NCBI RefSeq assembly: GCF_032854445.1
Contig: NC_088301.1
Location: 42,839,116 to 42,903,115, forward strand
Direction: 5' to 3'
DNA length: 64,000 bases
Source of the DNA: Liolophura sinensis
Taxonomy: Eukaryota; Mollusca; Polyplacophora; Chitonida; Chitonidae
This document shows positions 21,301-32,738 of this stretch, one piece after another. How positions within the stretch are numbered: position 1 is the first letter of the stretch; each line of letters opens with the position of its first letter. A program made the translations under genes and the position numbers. Under the pieces are notes generated by a model. The model was given only the letters and a program-made list of their open reading frames with translations. It was not told where the DNA came from and searched no databases.

Positions 21301-22770
21301 TAAAACGAATGAATTAAATCAGAATCTTTATCTTGTGCCATGTTAATCAATAAGATGTCGATACTCAAAATGTGCATCTCACTTTCGCTGTAACTGATCA
21401 TAACTGGCATAAAAGCATACCTTCGGTTACTGGAGCATTGGGATCAAAGTCACACCAGCAGTTTTCCTGCACCCAGATTTGACCCGATGGACAAGATACT
21501 GGAGAATTGAGCCAAACGCCATGGGCACGCACCTCGAACTTCCTAGGATCATCTGGATATGGTCTGTGATGCGGACATTTAGGATCTGTTATTTCCACCT
21601 CTTTGGCCTCACAGGCACACTGCTCTTGGCTCCAAATTAATGGGGGTTGACAGGAAAAGTTGTAATATATATTCCCGGACAAGAGTTGGTAGGTTTCTGG
21701 TGTGTCCCCAGGTTTGAATCCGGAACAGACTGAAGAAAAATCGATTCACATCTAGATGCATTCACTAATAAATAATGTCACGACTGGTCGTAGAGGCTTC
21801 AGGAGGCACCATTTTGAAATTTGTGAGAGTGCTCAATATTTCAGTCAGTTGCTAGTGTAGAGAAATATATATATATATATTCTCCACACAAAACACCTTG
21901 TTTTGAAATCTAACACCACAACTTGTGTTGTTTTCATTCAACACTGGAGACCCGGGATCAAACCCAGGTCGGGTGAAACCAAAGACTTTAAAAATGGTAC
22001 TTGTTGCTGCCTTGCTTGGCGCTCAGCACTGAGTGCTTAGAGTACGGAAACAGGATGGGTTTCTCCTATTGTCAGTAAAATGTGACTCGGTGGGGGTCAT
22101 GTCTGGTGTCTTCGACATGATACTTAGTGCCGAAAGCACTTTGGCGGCATGGACTAGCCCTGCCACAAGAAGACACAGTATATGTACACACACCTAATGT
22201 CTTCTCGTCGTCATATGACTTAAAAATTGTTATGTACGACGTTAAACTCCAAGAATTCATTCATTCACTCAACAAAAGACTTTTGTTATCTGAACACAAA
22301 CATGTGTTAAACAAATGTGAAGTACACAAAGACATGTTTGTGTTACAAAATAATAAAACACAAACTTTTGTTGAATCAAAATGAGGTAATTTATGCATAT
22401 TATGTGTAATTATGTACAACATCTAACACATCCAACACAATAATTCTAACAACACAAGACCTTGTGTTAATTCAACACAAAATAGGGTTTTTCGAATATA
22501 ACACAAGATTTTTGTTGTAAAGAACACCAGTCTGTCTTCATAAAACCCAACCGTTTTTTGTGGGTCACTTGTGTGTTTGATCTTATTCATATTTTTTATA
22601 GCAGTCCCTGGATAATTCTGTGTAAATCATGCATGCTATACAATAATAAATAAAATGTTGTACTTTGGAAAGGTTTCTAATTACTCACAAGTTTGCTCCA
22701 CAGTTCCATCTTCCAAGGGCATGGATACACAAAGACCAACCAAAAGAATATTCAAACTTACAGCAAACAT
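15332..22770 (-). CDS. Gene C: secreted protein with two chitin-binding-like modules + LamG
   Basis: Eight coding exons on the minus strand: 22770-22689, 21729-21421, 20897-20739, 17795-17472, 17322-16904, 16055-15956, 15752-15685 and 15376-15332. They sum to 1,506 nt, so 501 aa with no frameshift. Order: signal peptide MFAVSLNILLVGLCVS, first chitin-binding-like module, a 53-residue Thr/Pro/Val linker, second module, and a laminin-G-like domain (PCFPIFNATF to FRRGCLEEEGPA). This two-module plus LamG layout is the one closest to Pif97, lacking only its VWA. The 2.9-kb intron between linker and second module is mostly minisatellite. Both duplicated exons and the linker are phase 1-1, so insertion kept the frame. 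The two modules could belong to separate genes, but neither half has both a signal peptide and a LamG end, which favours one gene. Confidence 0.83.
15685..15752 (-). CDS. Gene C exon 8: LamG segment
   Basis: The 68-nt exon, phase 1 in and 0 out, reads TGMMPSACFIGIGGSNFDGY then VDE before GTACGT. The length is identical to the matching exons of D and E. Confidence 0.83.
15956..16055 (-). CDS. Gene C exon 7: LamG segment
   Basis: The 100-nt exon, phase 0 in and 1 out, reads NPYGFHHLDLVFFNELLTLT then VDGVECFGSAAFK before GTAAGT. Confidence 0.84.
16155..16265 (+). repeat. Dispersed repeat copy (CAGACATTCGTA family)
   Basis: CAGACATTCGTACCAGCTG, TCAACGAAAATGGGCGTTCC, GAACCGCAAGGCCAATTCCC, AACACAAATCACC. 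It lies in a gene C intron. Confidence 0.4.
16904..17322 (-). CDS. Gene C exon 6: LamG core
   Basis: The acceptor AAATTAG gives VIQEQVTGPCFPIFNATF, then SVGREPWQAVS, GGAARIRRGRMPLWFSGGND, LQIQIRFMV, LLSNQRC and YSVFFMDRE, ending IFCSSKSG before GTAAGT. An acceptor 6 nt further on (ATACAG) would break the frame, so TTAG is preferred. Confidence 0.8.
17472..17795 (-). CDS. Gene C exon 5: second chitin-binding-like module
   Basis: Phase 1-1 exon of 324 nt, beginning DCEGFRAGSEPETYQLLSAG (first residue set by the splice). It contains LVWSQQRCSC and CPHHRPYPGDETKYQARAHG, then WNQTNCWCDYG. It is closest to the gene D module. Confidence 0.84.
17940..20560 (-). repeat. 19/38-bp degenerate minisatellite in gene C intron
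   Basis: The plus strand alternates two related 19-mers, ACTGTAACCATGACTTACT and GCTGTGATCATGGCTTAGT, so the basic unit is 19 bp with a 38-bp higher period. There are roughly 60 copies of the 38-mer in 17960-20300, fading out by 20560. Point divergence is high, with few length changes. It lies wholly inside the 2.9-kb intron of gene C and is therefore transcribed. Confidence 0.9.
20739..20897 (-). CDS. Gene C exon 4: Thr/Pro linker between modules
   Basis: After CAACAG (phase 1) it reads TPPPEVDPVTEQTTVARTTA, PGQPGNPTG, then VEPVENFTSSN before GTAAGT (phase 1). It is 53 residues with two N-glycosylation-type sites and a likely O-glycosylated spacer. The plus-strand 82-codon frame here is its shadow. 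Confidence 0.72.
21140..21290 (+). repeat. Dispersed repeat copy (CAGACATTCGTA family)
   Basis: It shares an ordered run of blocks with 16155-16265 and 63140-63250: CAGACATTCGTA, a TCAACxxAATGGxCGxTCC segment, CGCAAGxCCAATTT, and AACACAAxxxACC. Similarity is partial; no coding signal is visible. Confidence 0.4.
21421..21729 (-). CDS. Gene C exon 3: first chitin-binding-like module
   Basis: Phase 1-1 exon of 309 nt. FCSGFKPGDTPETYQLLSGN, then CQPPLIWSQEQCACEAKEVE, CPHHRPYPDDPRKFEVRAHG and IWVQENCWCDFDP. Cysteine spacing equals the second module and genes D and E. Confidence 0.84.
21885..21945. repeat. Left part of short-palindrome block
   Basis: ACAAAACACCTTGTTTTG and AACACCACAACTTGTGTTGTT form short inverted pairs. 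The same motif family resumes at 22262, right after a SINE. Confidence 0.6.
21946..22270 (+). repeat. SINE copy (family 2 relative)
   Basis: It has a B-box-like GGGATCAAACCCAGG, then TGGTACTTGTTGCTGCCTTG, CTTGGCGCTCAGCACTGAG, AGCCCTGCCACAAG, and the shared 3' end TCGTCGTCATATGACTTAAA...TACGACGTTAAACTCC plus a CATTCACTC tail. It sits in intron 2 of gene C, in antisense orientation to the gene. Confidence 0.8.
22262..22530. repeat. Right part of short-palindrome block
   Basis: Repeated hairpin-like pairs occur: AACAAAAGACTTTTGTT, AACACAAACATGTGTT, AACACAAGACCTTGTGTT and variants, each a 6-7 bp stem with a 2-4 nt loop. They are not identical, so this is an old or constrained block. Confidence 0.65.
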
Positions 22771-22785
22771 GTTGGCGTTTGTTCT
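22689..22785 (-). CDS. Gene C exon 2: signal peptide
   Basis: The acceptor TTGCAG precedes 22785 and ATG is at 22770. It reads MFAVSLNILLVGLCVSMPLE then DGTVEQT, with donor GTGAGT in phase 1. Exon 1 ends exactly in ATG, in frame with this exon (MRTNAN before MFAV), so translation may start in exon 1. Confidence 0.8.
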
Positions 22786-23033
22786 CTGCAAGAAAATATA
22801 CATGAGAGTTGAATCTATATGCTGATAATTCATTTACATCCAAAGTGAGTTCTTACAAATACACTTTTTGGGTATATTCAACAAAAAATAAAGGTCAAGT
22901 ACACCAAAAAAATTAGCTGACCCTAAGTTGTCTTCTGAAAACGTACTCGTATCTGATCTTTCATGCACTATTTAGCACAGCAATGTATAAATTATCGTAC
23001 ATTTAAATAGGGGCTTAACATTGAGAGACTTAC

Positions 23034-23072
23034 CATGTAGAAAACTACTACACGAGCATTAGGAGATTTGTG
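23034..23072 (-). other. Gene C exon 1 (5' UTR, possible start codon)
   Basis: Short exon from about 30 bases after TATATAAG to donor CTACATG|GTAAGT. The terminal ATG would be spliced in frame to exon 2. Confidence 0.55.
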
Positions 23073-23096
23073 CCTGCTTCCGTGATGTTAGCTTTT

Positions 23097-23104
23097 CTTA
23101 TATA
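23097..23104 (-). promoter_or_regulatory. TATA box, gene C
   Basis: TATATAAG on the minus strand just upstream of the short first exon, the same octamer as gene D. Confidence 0.6.
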
Positions 23105-26035
23105 CCCTAATAAACGCACATTTTTTTTCTTAAATATTTTGTACATTTTAAGCCTTCAGGGAAGAACCTTCTAATGACCAAAAAAACTTATCAAGGACAG
23201 AAAAAAAATCGAAGTTAACCTTCCATTAACACAACCATTTCCTCTTCCAGTAGCCTCTATTGTCTCGATTACTTTGAGTCTGCAATGCATACTTTGAACA
23301 ATGTAGTGTCGCTCAGTGAATCCATTGTAGGATTAAATGTTTGCAAAATTCGTTTGCGTAACCCAAGCCAGACCCAGTAAATTTAATAATTATAATACGG
23401 ATATGTGTTTGTGTTCTACATTGCCAAGAGGCATCGTCTCATTTCACCGGCTCTTTGACATGACTGAAACCTGGCACAATGATTAATGTCCTAACTCGTT
23501 ATGCGCTCCACTGCCTCCAATAAAGCATTGCGATGCATTTCGTTGTATATTTGGCCAGTAACATGTGATATTACTCACTTGATTAGGTTTTGCGTCTTTC
23601 CCAAATCATTGTCCAAATTTCACAACATTTCCACCCTTACTACAATAACCTAGACTCGGTGGGATGTTGATAATCAGATGAAAAAAAAAACGCATTGCTT
23701 TCGCTTATTACATATCTCTTGTTTATAGAATTTTGAGTGATTTTTCACCGAACGACTGACATTTAAGGTTTTAAGGAAATAACCAAATATCGCTTTGATG
23801 AATGTTTGATGAGTGTTAATGATAATATATATAGCAATGTATACAATCTAGACCTTTTCTTTCAAATATATTTGATAACATACCTTTGTATTGAATGATC
23901 CCGGTGCAACTATAATGGATCAATTGATTTATCAGATCTTGGTCAGAGTACCCCTGTAGAAAAACACAAATATAGTTTTACAATTGTGCATAATTAAATA
24001 TAAGAAAAACATGCACCCAACAGAAAACACCAATTCCTATGTGAAAATATATGCATATAAGGCAAGCATTTTCGAGCTTCATTTACATAAAACCCGTCAT
24101 TGGTTCTTTTATACTACAAAGAAAGTGATGTAAAAATTAGAAATAAAAATGAAGCATTTACGTAGGCCCTTTTTTGTTAATTTCTGCTGCCATACTGGAT
24201 CATAATAATTATTACTCACGCAATTGTTACTACCTGTTTGTCGTGTGTCCGGTTTACGAATGAATATGTAAGTTTTCTTTCCATAGAGTCTCATTAAGAC
24301 GCCTGTATATATAAATACAAAAAAAAATTATTTTTCAGAAACACTTTAACATGTGTACGATTCTAGCTTGCATTGTTCCAGGCTTTTCCCCTTCTTGTGC
24401 TTTATTAGGATATGGTATAGATATACATTGCTCAGACCCTACGTCATACAATTAGGCCCAATCCAGTTTTAATCCTTTACCCTTGCAACTGCAAGAGATC
24501 AGCCCCCACTTCACTCACTCGCAGTTGGGTTTTATATCTTACCAAAATATCTGACATGACATACGACTCACACACCTACATATCCGACGCATTCTATTTC
24601 CAGCACGATGTACTGCTCTGCTTATATAAGTTAGGGGTTTTGGTTGTGTCTTAATATGCCTGACAGCGTTGTTCGAATGTACATCGAAACGTTGCGAATA
24701 CAAATCAGAAGTTGTTTTTCCATATCTAAATTATGTGATGTTATTCTTTCAACTTCTACATGCCTCAAAAGAACTTTATGAATGAAACCGTCTGTATGAT
24801 GTGCAGCCCATACACATTTTTGTATGGAGTTTTGCTAGGTGACAAAATACAAATCACAGTTCATGACATACAGTAAACCGAAATATAGAACAGTGTCCAA
24901 ACCCCCGACACCCACAACAGTACGCCTCCTGATGCCATAACGGATAACGCCGATGGATTCCTTTCCATCCTTTCCGGATCAGCCTTCCTTCAGGTGGCTG
25001 AATGATTGACTGGGTAAATGTCCGAAGCCTTGAAAATGTTTGCAACGGTGGACGGTTTGTAAAAGGCCTTTTGTCTGGTTTTCTTCTGAGAGTCAGGTTC
25101 CATTCTCTCTTCAATGGCCCAAAGATTCCAACATGAAGTTGAATAAGGTGTGTTGAAAGAGTATCGACTAATATGGGGTGTTCTTGGTAACACCGTTTTG
25201 CTTACATGAAATCGTGACTGAAATACTCTTACATGTATAGGCTTTGCAGCGGGGAATACTAAATTAAGAATATGGACCTTGCAACTTTCAGACAAACGAC
25301 GATGAAGGTGGTCTGGTATATCCGACAGCTGTTTTCAGTTGTACTGACCTCCTTGATCAAAGGTATACCTATGTTGTTTAACTGATATAACAATGATCCG
25401 TGGTAAGCGCAAGACCTTCAGTGTTGTGATGGTATAACGGACTTCTCACAAGGGATGTATAGTTCTCCGCGTTTATGCGCCAGAAAGTTTTAGAGTTTTG
25501 GGTTTAGAACACAAGATTATTGAAGCGGTTAACACCATCTGAATCAAGATATTTATGCTCATGCTGTATGCACAACCTAAGTATGTTAAAATGACTACAC
25601 AATTTATACTAAGAAAATAACTGTTGCTAATAAAAACACCAGTAAAAATATATTTATGCTATTCTTGTAAATACATGGTAATATCATACACTCCTTCACC
25701 ATATTTATCAATAGTTTAAAAGTCTATCTACCAGTTTCCCCTCTGTTTTGATCATACTACTTTTCGGTGGGAACAGCTCGAACTTTGGCCGAACATAGCT
25801 CGTCAGCACTGGTTTGCTATTCTGACCGTACGGAATGTCCCAGACAAAGAATCATGCTCATCCAGGCAATAGCCCATACTACTTGGTTGTTTTGCAACAC
25901 AGAGGTCTACAGCTAATGCAGCTTTCTTCGTTGGACATACATCGACATATTAACTCTAAGATACATACGATTCATTTCGTTTCTACTAGAAACACACCAC
26001 TTTTATTCGTACTATAGACTAATTTTGACGTCGAA
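23105..26035. other. Intergenic, no gene recognised
   Basis: About 2.9 kb. Two overlapping minus-strand frames at 24854-25295 (86 and 101 codons) have no recognisable domain or splice partners. No tandem repeat is seen. Confidence 0.45.
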
Positions 26036-26400
26036 TTTTATTTATTTATTTAATTGGTGTTTTACTCCGAACTCAAGAATATTTTACTTATTTGACGGCG
26101 CAGCCTTATGATGGGTGTTGTTACCAGGTTCAGGTTAAATCCCGGCTTTGGACACCGGCTCTCTACAAAATTCCTCCGCTCTCACTGCTAGTGCCTTTAT
26201 AACAAGATGTGGCAGAAACAATCACGTGGTCCTCTATGATGTGCATATCTATACGTTAGATATAGGTGAGTAAATCGGTAAGAAGTAAGGTAGTTAGTTT
26301 ACCACGGGCAATACGGCTTCCCGCGCCTAAAATACTGAATATTATCGTATTAATAAAAAAAAATCTTGAGTATGGCATTAAACAACAATAAAATAACTAA
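26036..26400. repeat. Two SINE remnants facing opposite ways
   Basis: 26036-26150 is a minus-strand family 1 3' end (A+T tail, AAATATTCTTGAGTTCGGAG, GCCGTC-like). 26360-26400 is a plus-strand tail (TCTTGAGTATGGCATTAAAC). The stretch between is degraded. Confidence 0.6.
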
Positions 26401-27544
26401 CTAACTCTCAGTTGTTTTGCACATTTGCGAACAGGCGGGTTTATTCCTTAATTTCCTCATGCTAATTTGGCTATAATACCTACTGATTTCCCTTTCAGTG
26501 CATTATTGTTTTACGCATTCCTTTGGGAACTGGTATTTTAGGCTGATGTCAGAAATAATTGCAAAATCCTTTTCCAAAACGACAGTTTACGCAATAATAT
26601 TTATTAGTGAGAATGCACGACATTCAAATCAAAGTTCACACTCATATACAGTCCATGGATTTTTTCCAGACCGTTCGCTGTTTAATAAGAATCAGTATGC
26701 GCTTATTACTGGCGTTCTGTGTATTTGCAGATATCTGACATCAGGAGAAAATAACCTTGTCTCGGTAACAACGGCATTTGAACTCGGGTGTTTCTGTATA
26801 ATATTTAGCTGTCTTACCCCTGAGCTATCTATGTAAACTATACCAGTACAAATATAAGTAAATTCTGGCATTTCACGTTCTTGATTTACCCGGATAAAAT
26901 CAAATGGTTATAATAAAATGACTAGGTTGCTTGTGGCCCTGTTCGCTCTATATGCTAAATATATATGAAGTTCGTTGTTAAATCATGTAAAAGGGTTTGT
27001 GTTAAATGCACACGGACAACATTTGTTGTCAAAGAAGAGACTTCTTGATACGAACAAAAAAAAAATCCTCGAAATTTACTCGTATACTTTTTAACCATAA
27101 TTAGAATTCGTGGGTAAGGAACAATTGGTCTAAAGACTCAGCTTGTTTAATTTTGAGCAACAAAAAATCCAGAAACAAATGAACCGGACACAAGATTTCG
27201 TTCATGCGCGGTCAATCTGGGTCTTGTGAGATCTTTGTAGTCTACATCAGCCAATCAGCGTCTACGGAAATATCATGTGAGTACATAAAAACTGGAGGCT
27301 ACTTCCGAAATGACACTATTTTGGGAGGTCATATGACCCTGAACGCATCATGTAACCGTCTCTCTTCGCTTGAATCTTCAAAAATGGACAAAAAATGTTG
27401 CTCGCGTTGGGGTAACTGACATTCCGGATCATTTAGCACGGGAATCTGAAAATCATATTTTCGACTATTACAAATGTTGTCCGAGTGCACTATACTTCAT
27501 CTTTCACTTAACACACGAACAGTTTTTATGGTATTCTACATTCG
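26401..27544. other. Intergenic, no gene recognised
   Basis: A 112-codon plus frame at 26498-26836 has no recognisable domain or start context. Nothing else is seen. Confidence 0.4.
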
Positions 27545-27722
27545 AGTTGGGGGCCTACGTGGCTCAGTAGGTTAGCGCGCTAGCGCAGCGTAGTGACCCA
27601 GAAGCCTCTCACCAATGCGGTCGCTGTGAGTTCAAGACCATCTTATGCTGGCTTCCTCTCCGGCCGTACGTGGGAAGGTCTGCCAGCAACCTGCGGATGG
27701 TCGTGGGTTTCCCCGGTACGTA
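27545..27722 (+). repeat. SINE 5' half (family 1) with tRNA-like head
   Basis: A box TGGCTCAGTAGG and B box GAGTTCAAGACC lie about 50 bases apart, followed by CTTATGCTGGCTTCCTCTCC, CCGTACGTGGGAAGGTCTGC and AACCTGCGGATGGTCGTGGG. It stops at TTTCCCCGGT, so the 3' half is missing. Confidence 0.8.
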
Positions 27723-28267
27723 TACAACCTTCTCATTATGGCCAATTTTGTGAAGAGATTCTGTTTAATCAACAAGAAGAACAACCATCAGGACACAGCA
27801 ACAAACGTGTCGGATTTCTGGCTCCTGACTGACGGCTCATTAGTAGTAATACTGGTGGATCACAAAAGCCTACTCTATCACTGACGATTTATATTTCTGT
27901 GGAATTGTTTTTTTTTTGTTTGTGTTTACTTTACTCAAATTTTAATGATTTTTCTAGTGATATTTAAACCATGTATTCTCTTCCTGTTCTATATCAAAGC
28001 TATATTCAAAACATATTTTTCACGATTTGGGGTTACTAAATAAAACGCATATAAATATTTCTATTCAGTGGTGGTCTTGTGATGTAGAACGTAGTTTTTC
28101 TTCTTCTATGAATTCTGCTGTATATTAAGAACAACCAGCTATTCCAAATTAAATTAGTTATATTTATGACTTCATTGCCATCAAATTTTTACATTTCACT
28201 CCAGAAAAAAGTCTAAAAATAAAACCAAATGTGATTTTGAATGAATAGTTTACAGTGGTTTTCCAAC

Positions 28268-28478
28268 TAACAGTGCGGCGAAATGACGCAGTCGCCTCTC
28301 ACAATGCGATAGCTATCAGTTCAAGTCCAGCTCATGCTGGCTTCCTGTCCGGCCGTAATTGGGAAGATATGCCAGCAACCTGCGTATGGTCATTGATTTT
28401 GCCTGAGCTCTGCCAGGTTTCCTGGCCGATCCCGTATAAGTGAAACATTCTTGAGTACAGCGTAAAACACCAAAAACA
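28268..28478 (+). repeat. SINE copy (family 1), nearly complete
   Basis: It starts near the B box (CAGTTCAAGTCCAGCTCATG), continues through the same body as the copy 700 bases upstream, and reaches the 3' end GTATAAGTGAAACATTCTTG and ACAGCGTAAAACACC. Confidence 0.8.
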
Positions 28479-29509
28479 TCATATCAAATATTCTAGCTTA
28501 TATATGTATATATTTCCTTTCATTGTAAACATATATTACGCACACATTAGATGAATTTGACAAATTTACTATATAAATAGTAAGGCAAACATATACATTA
28601 TTTGTAGCCCGTAACGGAAGCTGGACTCGACCACATTCGGGCTGCCTTGCTAATTTTGACCGTTTTGTCCTATTTGTAACTTTTTTCAAAACCTTCGTAT
28701 TAAACTGAAAATTGTTACAAAACATTGAAAGGATGAGTTAGATATCAAAGAAATAATTATATAGAATGCTTGTTGATCAAGGTTTACTTTCTTTACGGCT
28801 AAACCGTAAATGGAACTTACGAAAGTTATGTCTTGAAGGTGCCTTACACAGTATCTGGGATCTACTAAAAGCATTGATTCGCTTCAACCTTTAGACGAAA
28901 AAAGTATGAAAAATAATTATCAATAACCCTAAAAATATTATCGATAGACCTGCGTCAACAGTATATTTGGCCAACCTGATAATTAATGCAAGATTTCTTA
29001 AATACAAAAGAAAAATTTCCAAAGTAGTTGTCGTAATAAGAGACACTTTAGGTTAAGAAAAGTATCAATAAAAAGTCCTTGGACTAATTCATATCCGTTC
29101 CACAGACTGTGCAAATGGAAAGCTACTCAATATAATTATTGCCCACAGACAAAGAGTTTGTCTCTCTGTATACGAAGGCAGTCAGTTTCATGGGTCAGAA
29201 AACAAAGAAAACCACAAAACTTTGGCAAGTGTGATATCTATAAAACCTTTCAAATATGGAAGGTACAGATGTATGTCATTTACTGGCCGATGGTTCCCTC
29301 TCCATGGCTCCGGTGGATCCATCGCCTCATATGTCATAAAGATATATAAATATGTTTCCTGTCAGTTATACATGGAACATGAGAGTGGATATACGATTAA
29401 GAAGACGGTAAAGCAGGACAAAATCAAACCTATATTTTGACTTTCTAACTACATTAATATTCATCAGATAGTGCACAAGCTTAAATTGGTATTTTTTGTT
29501 CGTAAGCCT
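28479..29509. other. Intergenic, no gene recognised
   Basis: AT-rich; I see no exon, array or RNA gene. Confidence 0.4.
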
Positions 29510-29592
29510 TCCCCCACCATAGTACTGGCCGCCGACATATAGAGTACGTCTTGAGTACGACGTGAAACACCAATCAAATAAATAGATAAATT
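29510..29592 (+). repeat. SINE 3' fragment (family 1)
   Basis: CCCACCATAGTACTGGCCGC, TCTTGAGTACGACGTGAAAC and an AATAAATAGATAAA tail. Confidence 0.75.
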
Positions 29593-29597
29593 TATTC

Positions 29598-29940
29598 ATA
29601 AGCCTAAGAGTGAGTGAGTGCTTGGGGTTTAACGTCATATGACGACGAAGGAATCATTAGGGTGCATGTACGTGTAATGTGCCTCCTTGTTGCAGGACGG
29701 ATTTCCACCGCTCTTTTATTTAGTGCTGCTTCACGACTTACCGAAGGCAAGTAAGCCGCCCCGCCCGAGCCATTATACTGATACGGGTCAACCAGTCGTT
29801 GCCCTTTCATGCTTAACGCCAAGCGATTAAGATACAACTTCCTCTTTTAAAGTCTTAGGCGTGACTGAATCAAAGATTGATCCTGGATCTACTGGTCCCG
29901 AAGCGGAGGCTTTACCAACTGTGCTATCCGGGCCGGTCAC
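29598..29940 (-). repeat. SINE, near full length (family 2)
   Basis: On the minus strand it begins with a tRNA-like head (GGCCCGGATAGCACAGTTGG with an A-box-like element; CGGGACCAGTAGATCCAGG), then the body shared with positions 1-415, and ends ACGTTAAACCCCAAGCACTC. About 340 bp. It is the most complete family 2 copy here. Confidence 0.8.
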
Positions 29941-32738
29941 ATCATAAGCGTGCGTGTAAGTTCACATTCTATTTCCTCTGGAATATTGTTCCGTGTATGA
30001 CGTTATTACTGTTACGTAACTTTAAAGGAATGTAAAGTCATGCTATCAACCGGAGGGCGTTTAATCTCAAATTCAGACAAACAGTTCCACATTTAAACTT
30101 ACAGAATTTGGAACCCGCGTCACCTTCATCCTCCAACTCAGTAAGGAAAAAACTCAGAGCTATTTCACAGGAAAAGTACCATAGCTGTTGATCGTAAGAA
30201 AGTACGTCTATTCAAGCATAATGTCTTACGAAGTGACCCAAATGTGACATATGTCGTACTAACCGCTGTTCCAAAATCAAAGCTTTGGCAGTTAACAGAA
30301 AAAACCCGTGACCAGATTCAGTTTCCCTTCAGAGAAGTTTCAGTGATAAAATTAGACACCCAGCCCCAACCCCCCAAACCCCCACGGCACCTACGAAAGA
30401 AAAAATGTAATTTAATTCGGAAAAATGTTTTTAATTCCAAACTCAATGTTCTTTGCTATTAATAGACGGAGGGTATGATAAAGTACAAGTCACCTTTCAT
30501 TTTGTCATTTGATATAAATTCCAACATAGAAAAATGTATCTTGCCCACCATCTGACACAATTGTTAATATAGACGGCGGAAATCTCCAGACAGCTTTTAT
30601 ATAGCTATATAGCTAAATAAAAACCGTTGGACATCACCATAACGATGGAAATCGTAAAAAGGGTGAAGTGTAATTAAGAAAATAATATTTATAGAAAAGT
30701 GTTTTTTTATTTGTTGTGTCGTTCTCATTGCTTTTACTAAACTACTGCATGTTAATTCCCCAGCTGGTTCACTCTGCGTTTCGAAGCGATTGCTTTGGGG
30801 AACATATATTCTTTCCCAGTACTTCAGGCGTATATAATTTATTACTTAGATATTTATTTTATGTTTCTCGGCAAATAGGTTGTTATTAAATCTTACATCG
30901 TAATTCAGTTTTGGACAGTAATTTCCCAAGGGACCGTCGTTTGACGCATGTGCATGCATATACCCCTTGGGCTACTTTGTAGCCTGTCAAGTGTGTAATG
31001 TGACCGTATACATTTACATTATACGTTATACAGTATACATTGTATATTATACATTATACAGTATACATTGTATGTTATACATTATACATTGTATATTATA
31101 CATTATACATTAATTAATATTACTACATGCACCGATTTTCTTTCAAAGTGTTTGACGATGTTCTGTAATTAAATGGGAGGTCGAAGACTCCAATCTGATT
31201 TCGGCACAATTATAGAAGTATTAAACAACCTTCTATGGTTGGTTCATTCCATATGTAACCAGTGAATTATGTCCAGCCTCTTCTCAATTTCCCTCAGTAG
31301 GGTTTATTGCAACATTTCACTTAAATGATTAAATAGTAGCACCATTAAATAGGTGAATTCAGAGCTATCTGTGATAATTCTGCACGCACTATAGTAATCA
31401 ATGAGAAAGAGCAAACATAGATTAAGAGTTAAATATAAGCGTAGATTATAAAACTTATCACGTTTAATGAACCAGTGTACGTCTCGTGTAACGTGTCAGG
31501 CAGTTGTGACTTTCAGGTACATTCCCATCTAATTGACTTTAGCTAACTGTCATGTTAAAGAAAATTAACTTGCCGGTGGGCAGTATGTACACATATATCT
31601 CGAACCGCTGTATACCTGTAAACCGCCTCTGGTTTTGAAAAGTTAATAAAAAAAAGTCGTCATAACAATCAGGCGATAATTTGATTTGAAATGACAAGAT
31701 TTTAGCATTTACAGATTACCTTACAAGGTGCGGTATTTTCGATCATTGTGTCATTATGTACTTACTATTTTTTATTTAACGAAAAAGATAAAACTTCATC
31801 TTCATCAGGCACATCTAAAACATGTCTTCGTGTATACATATATGTTCTTGAACAGAATATAATGCACCTCAAGGTTTCAAATCTAAAGTAGGATTTTGTG
31901 GATCAAGGCCATAGGGTTGGGTATCGATGATGCCCAAACCTTTTTTACCCTCGACGACGGATTTCCTGTGAGGATTTCTCCTTTTTATGTATAAATAGAC
32001 ATTGCAAAATGGACTTCACAAGAATTATGCCTGTACTCAATCTCAAAGATAGAACGAAAAAGACCGTGTGATTTATATTTATTTCATTATGTATATGGCA
32101 TATATTGCACACATTATAGTGTCCACTTATTTGTTTGTTGTCTTGGGGTTTAACCCCATTTCGTACATGCAAATTACAGCAATATGCCTCAGGGATACTT
32201 TGGTTGTTCTTATCCTTTCCCTTAAAGATTATAAAACTCAATATAATAAATCAATTAAATAAGACGAACACAGTGTCATTGTAAATGTGCCTCAGTTCTT
32301 GTACTTCGTTAAGCATACAGCAATGAAAGAATTCTGTCAAGCATGCGTCACAAAAAAGAAACAATATTTGGTCTAACGAAGGCGCCATACGCTCCCATTA
32401 AGCCTACGTTTTTAACATATAGGGTCACATTGCCAAAAATCGTCATTCGTCATTGGTCATTCATCTACACTACATGGACACAATTCATAACTTTCATAAA
32501 AGAAACCTTAATAGCAGATAGACCCTGATCATTCATATCACTACATCTAAAAGTATGTTGAAATAAAATTGAAATTTCGACAATTCTCCCTATGGTCTAG
32601 TCATTAAATTTACAAATGAAGTCCACTGGAACTATAAATATCAGATTTATAAATCTGAGTCGTCGGGTAATACAGTACTTTGGTAAGAGTGTCGATGTCA
32701 ATAAATTTGATACTAATAAATTTTTTTTAATTTATAGG
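29941..32738. other. Intergenic; one AT-rich tandem patch
   Basis: No gene recognised. At 31010-31115 a short array of TATACATTATACAGTATAC and TTGTATATTATACATT units occurs, self-complementary in part. Confidence 0.5.

Noticed and set aside
24854-25295. Two overlapping minus-strand frames, and a short frame with a hydrophobic stretch (VLLWVSGVWTLFYISVYCM) near 24870-24950
   Set aside because: There is no splice context, no start context and no family match. A small membrane protein cannot be excluded but is unsupported.
26498-26836. Plus-strand 112-codon frame
   Set aside because: No domain, no exon signals and no conserved motif.
27545-27640. tRNA gene (A and B boxes present)
   Set aside because: The sequence continues into the SINE body, the cloverleaf arms do not pair well, and related copies are 5'-truncated.
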